From Mycolicibacterium fluoranthenivorans (GTDB lineage: Bacteria > Actinomycetota > Actinomycetes > Mycobacteriales > Mycobacteriaceae), in the NCBI RefSeq assembly GCF_011758805.1, contig NZ_JAANOW010000003.1, positions 372,001 through 436,000 of the forward strand: DNA of 64,000 bases. The letters are read 5' to 3'. Of the stretch, positions 63,530 to 64,000 are shown one piece after another. Under the pieces are notes generated by a model. That model did not search any database and had not been told where the DNA came from. It saw nothing but the letters and a program-made list of their open reading frames with translations. The position numbers were made by a program, and so were the translations under genes. The number at the start of each line of letters is the position of its first letter. The first letter of the stretch is position 1.

Positions 63530-64000
63530 TCAACGATGATTGCGTTGGCGCCGCTCACCAACGCCGCGCATCAACGCGAAAGCTCTCAACCCGAGCGACG
63601 GCGCAGCATCGCTAGTGCGCGCAACTACGCCGCGCCACCGAGGAACTACCCGGAATATCTGGCGACTCTCCAGCAACTCGAGTCCTGCGCGGGCCACGGC
63701 CGCCGCATCCATTGGACGAGGTCCGGCGAACAGTAGCGCCGCCCCAGGGTCGGCGACTCGGTCGGTGACCATTTTCGTACTCACCACGTCGGGGCATAGC
63801 GCCCGGGCACGGATTTGCAATCCCGCATGGTCAAGATCGCCTTGCAGCGATGTGGTGAACGACAATACGGCGGCTTTAGTGGCTGCGTACATCGCGAGTC
63901 CAGGGATGGGGGCCAGAGCCGAGAGCGACGCGATGTTGAGGATCGCACCCCCACCTGCGCCCATGGCGGCAACTGCCGCGTGTGACCCGGCAACGACACC
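63530..64000 (-). CDS. Short-chain dehydrogenase, 3' part, runs off the window
   Basis: At least 157 residues of an SDR protein. Catalytic Ser in GAILNIASLSALAP and Tyr/Lys in MYAATKAAVLSF; the substrate region RARALCPDVVSTKMVTDR follows. The cofactor-binding front is outside the window. The stop codon lies 8 bp from the IS target duplication. Substrate cannot be told. Confidence 0.85.
   Translation of the reverse strand, partial: GVVAGSHAAVAAMGAGGGAILNIASLSALAPIPGLAMYAATKAAVLSFTTSLQGDLDHAGLQIRARALCPDVVSTKMVTDRVADPGAALLFAGPRPMDAAAVARAGLELLESRQIFRVVPRWRGVVARTSDAAPSLGLRAFALMRGVGERRQRNHR

Noticed and set aside
30060..64000. Second attachment site matching the tRNA-Pro 3' end
   Set aside because: Searched by eye for the T-arm/acceptor sequence after 30060 and found none, so the island's right end stays open.

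Overview
The window comes from a rapidly growing, environmental-type mycobacterium (Mycolicibacterium-like). GC content is high throughout, GTG starts and ATGA/GTGA stop-start overlaps are common, and several genes have a TANNNT -10 box ending 7-8 nt before the start codon, as in leaderless mycobacterial mRNAs. From 1 to about 30060 the gene order follows the M. tuberculosis segment Rv3647c to Rv3684 (named from memory of that genome, not from a search).

Core region, 1-30060. It holds cspA, an MrfA/YprA-type helicase, an Rv3651-like sensor protein, a tight leftward Tad/Flp pilus operon (tadE/tadG-like, flp, tadC, tadB, tadA, ssd), an HAD phosphatase flanked by two small RNAs (a 6C/B11-type RNA and an Ms1-type RNA), acs, an S1-type secreted protease, ephE, marP, a CoA-type Nudix hydrolase, a TlpA-like thioredoxin, nth, crp, an MBL hydrolase, a RidA protein, a GET3-like ATPase pair, whiB4, ponA2, a metallophosphoesterase, a PLP enzyme and tRNA-Pro(CGG). 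The dpp transporter that separates Rv3662c from acs in M. tuberculosis is absent. tadA is cut by a 529-bp element with 13-bp terminal inverted repeats that carries a small Cys-rich protein gene. Removing exactly 6911-7439 rejoins tadA in frame.

Island, about 30060-37690. A tyrosine integrase faces the 3' end of tRNA-Pro, followed by an excisionase-like HTH protein, a P-loop ATPase chain of overlapping genes, a three-gene overlapping module (TIGR04255-like protein, HTH protein, SQTCDI-motif protein) and a coiled-coil/HTH/Cys-cluster protein. No phage structural genes are visible, so it looks like a satellite or small integrative element. The three-gene module is the best candidate for an undescribed (perhaps defence) system. 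The far attachment site was not found.

Accessory catabolic region, about 38100-64000. It holds two TetR regulators around a hot-dog thioesterase with shared palindromic operators, a DUF6188 protein, an LLM-type flavin oxidoreductase, a second thioesterase with no canonical start, and a BtrH-like/transglutaminase-like pair. Next is a complete CYP153-type alkane/fatty-chain hydroxylation cluster: ferredoxin, P450, ferredoxin reductase, SCP2, acyl-CoA synthetase and NDMA-dependent alcohol dehydrogenase, with a divergent AraC regulator. Then come a carboxylesterase, an AtuA-type cluster, TetR regulators, an eroded adenylate cyclase, an acyl-CoA dehydrogenase, an IS1634-family insertion with a 22-bp target duplication, and the 3' part of a short-chain dehydrogenase. 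Together these suggest hydroxylation, oxidation, CoA activation and beta-oxidation-like breakdown of hydrophobic substrates.
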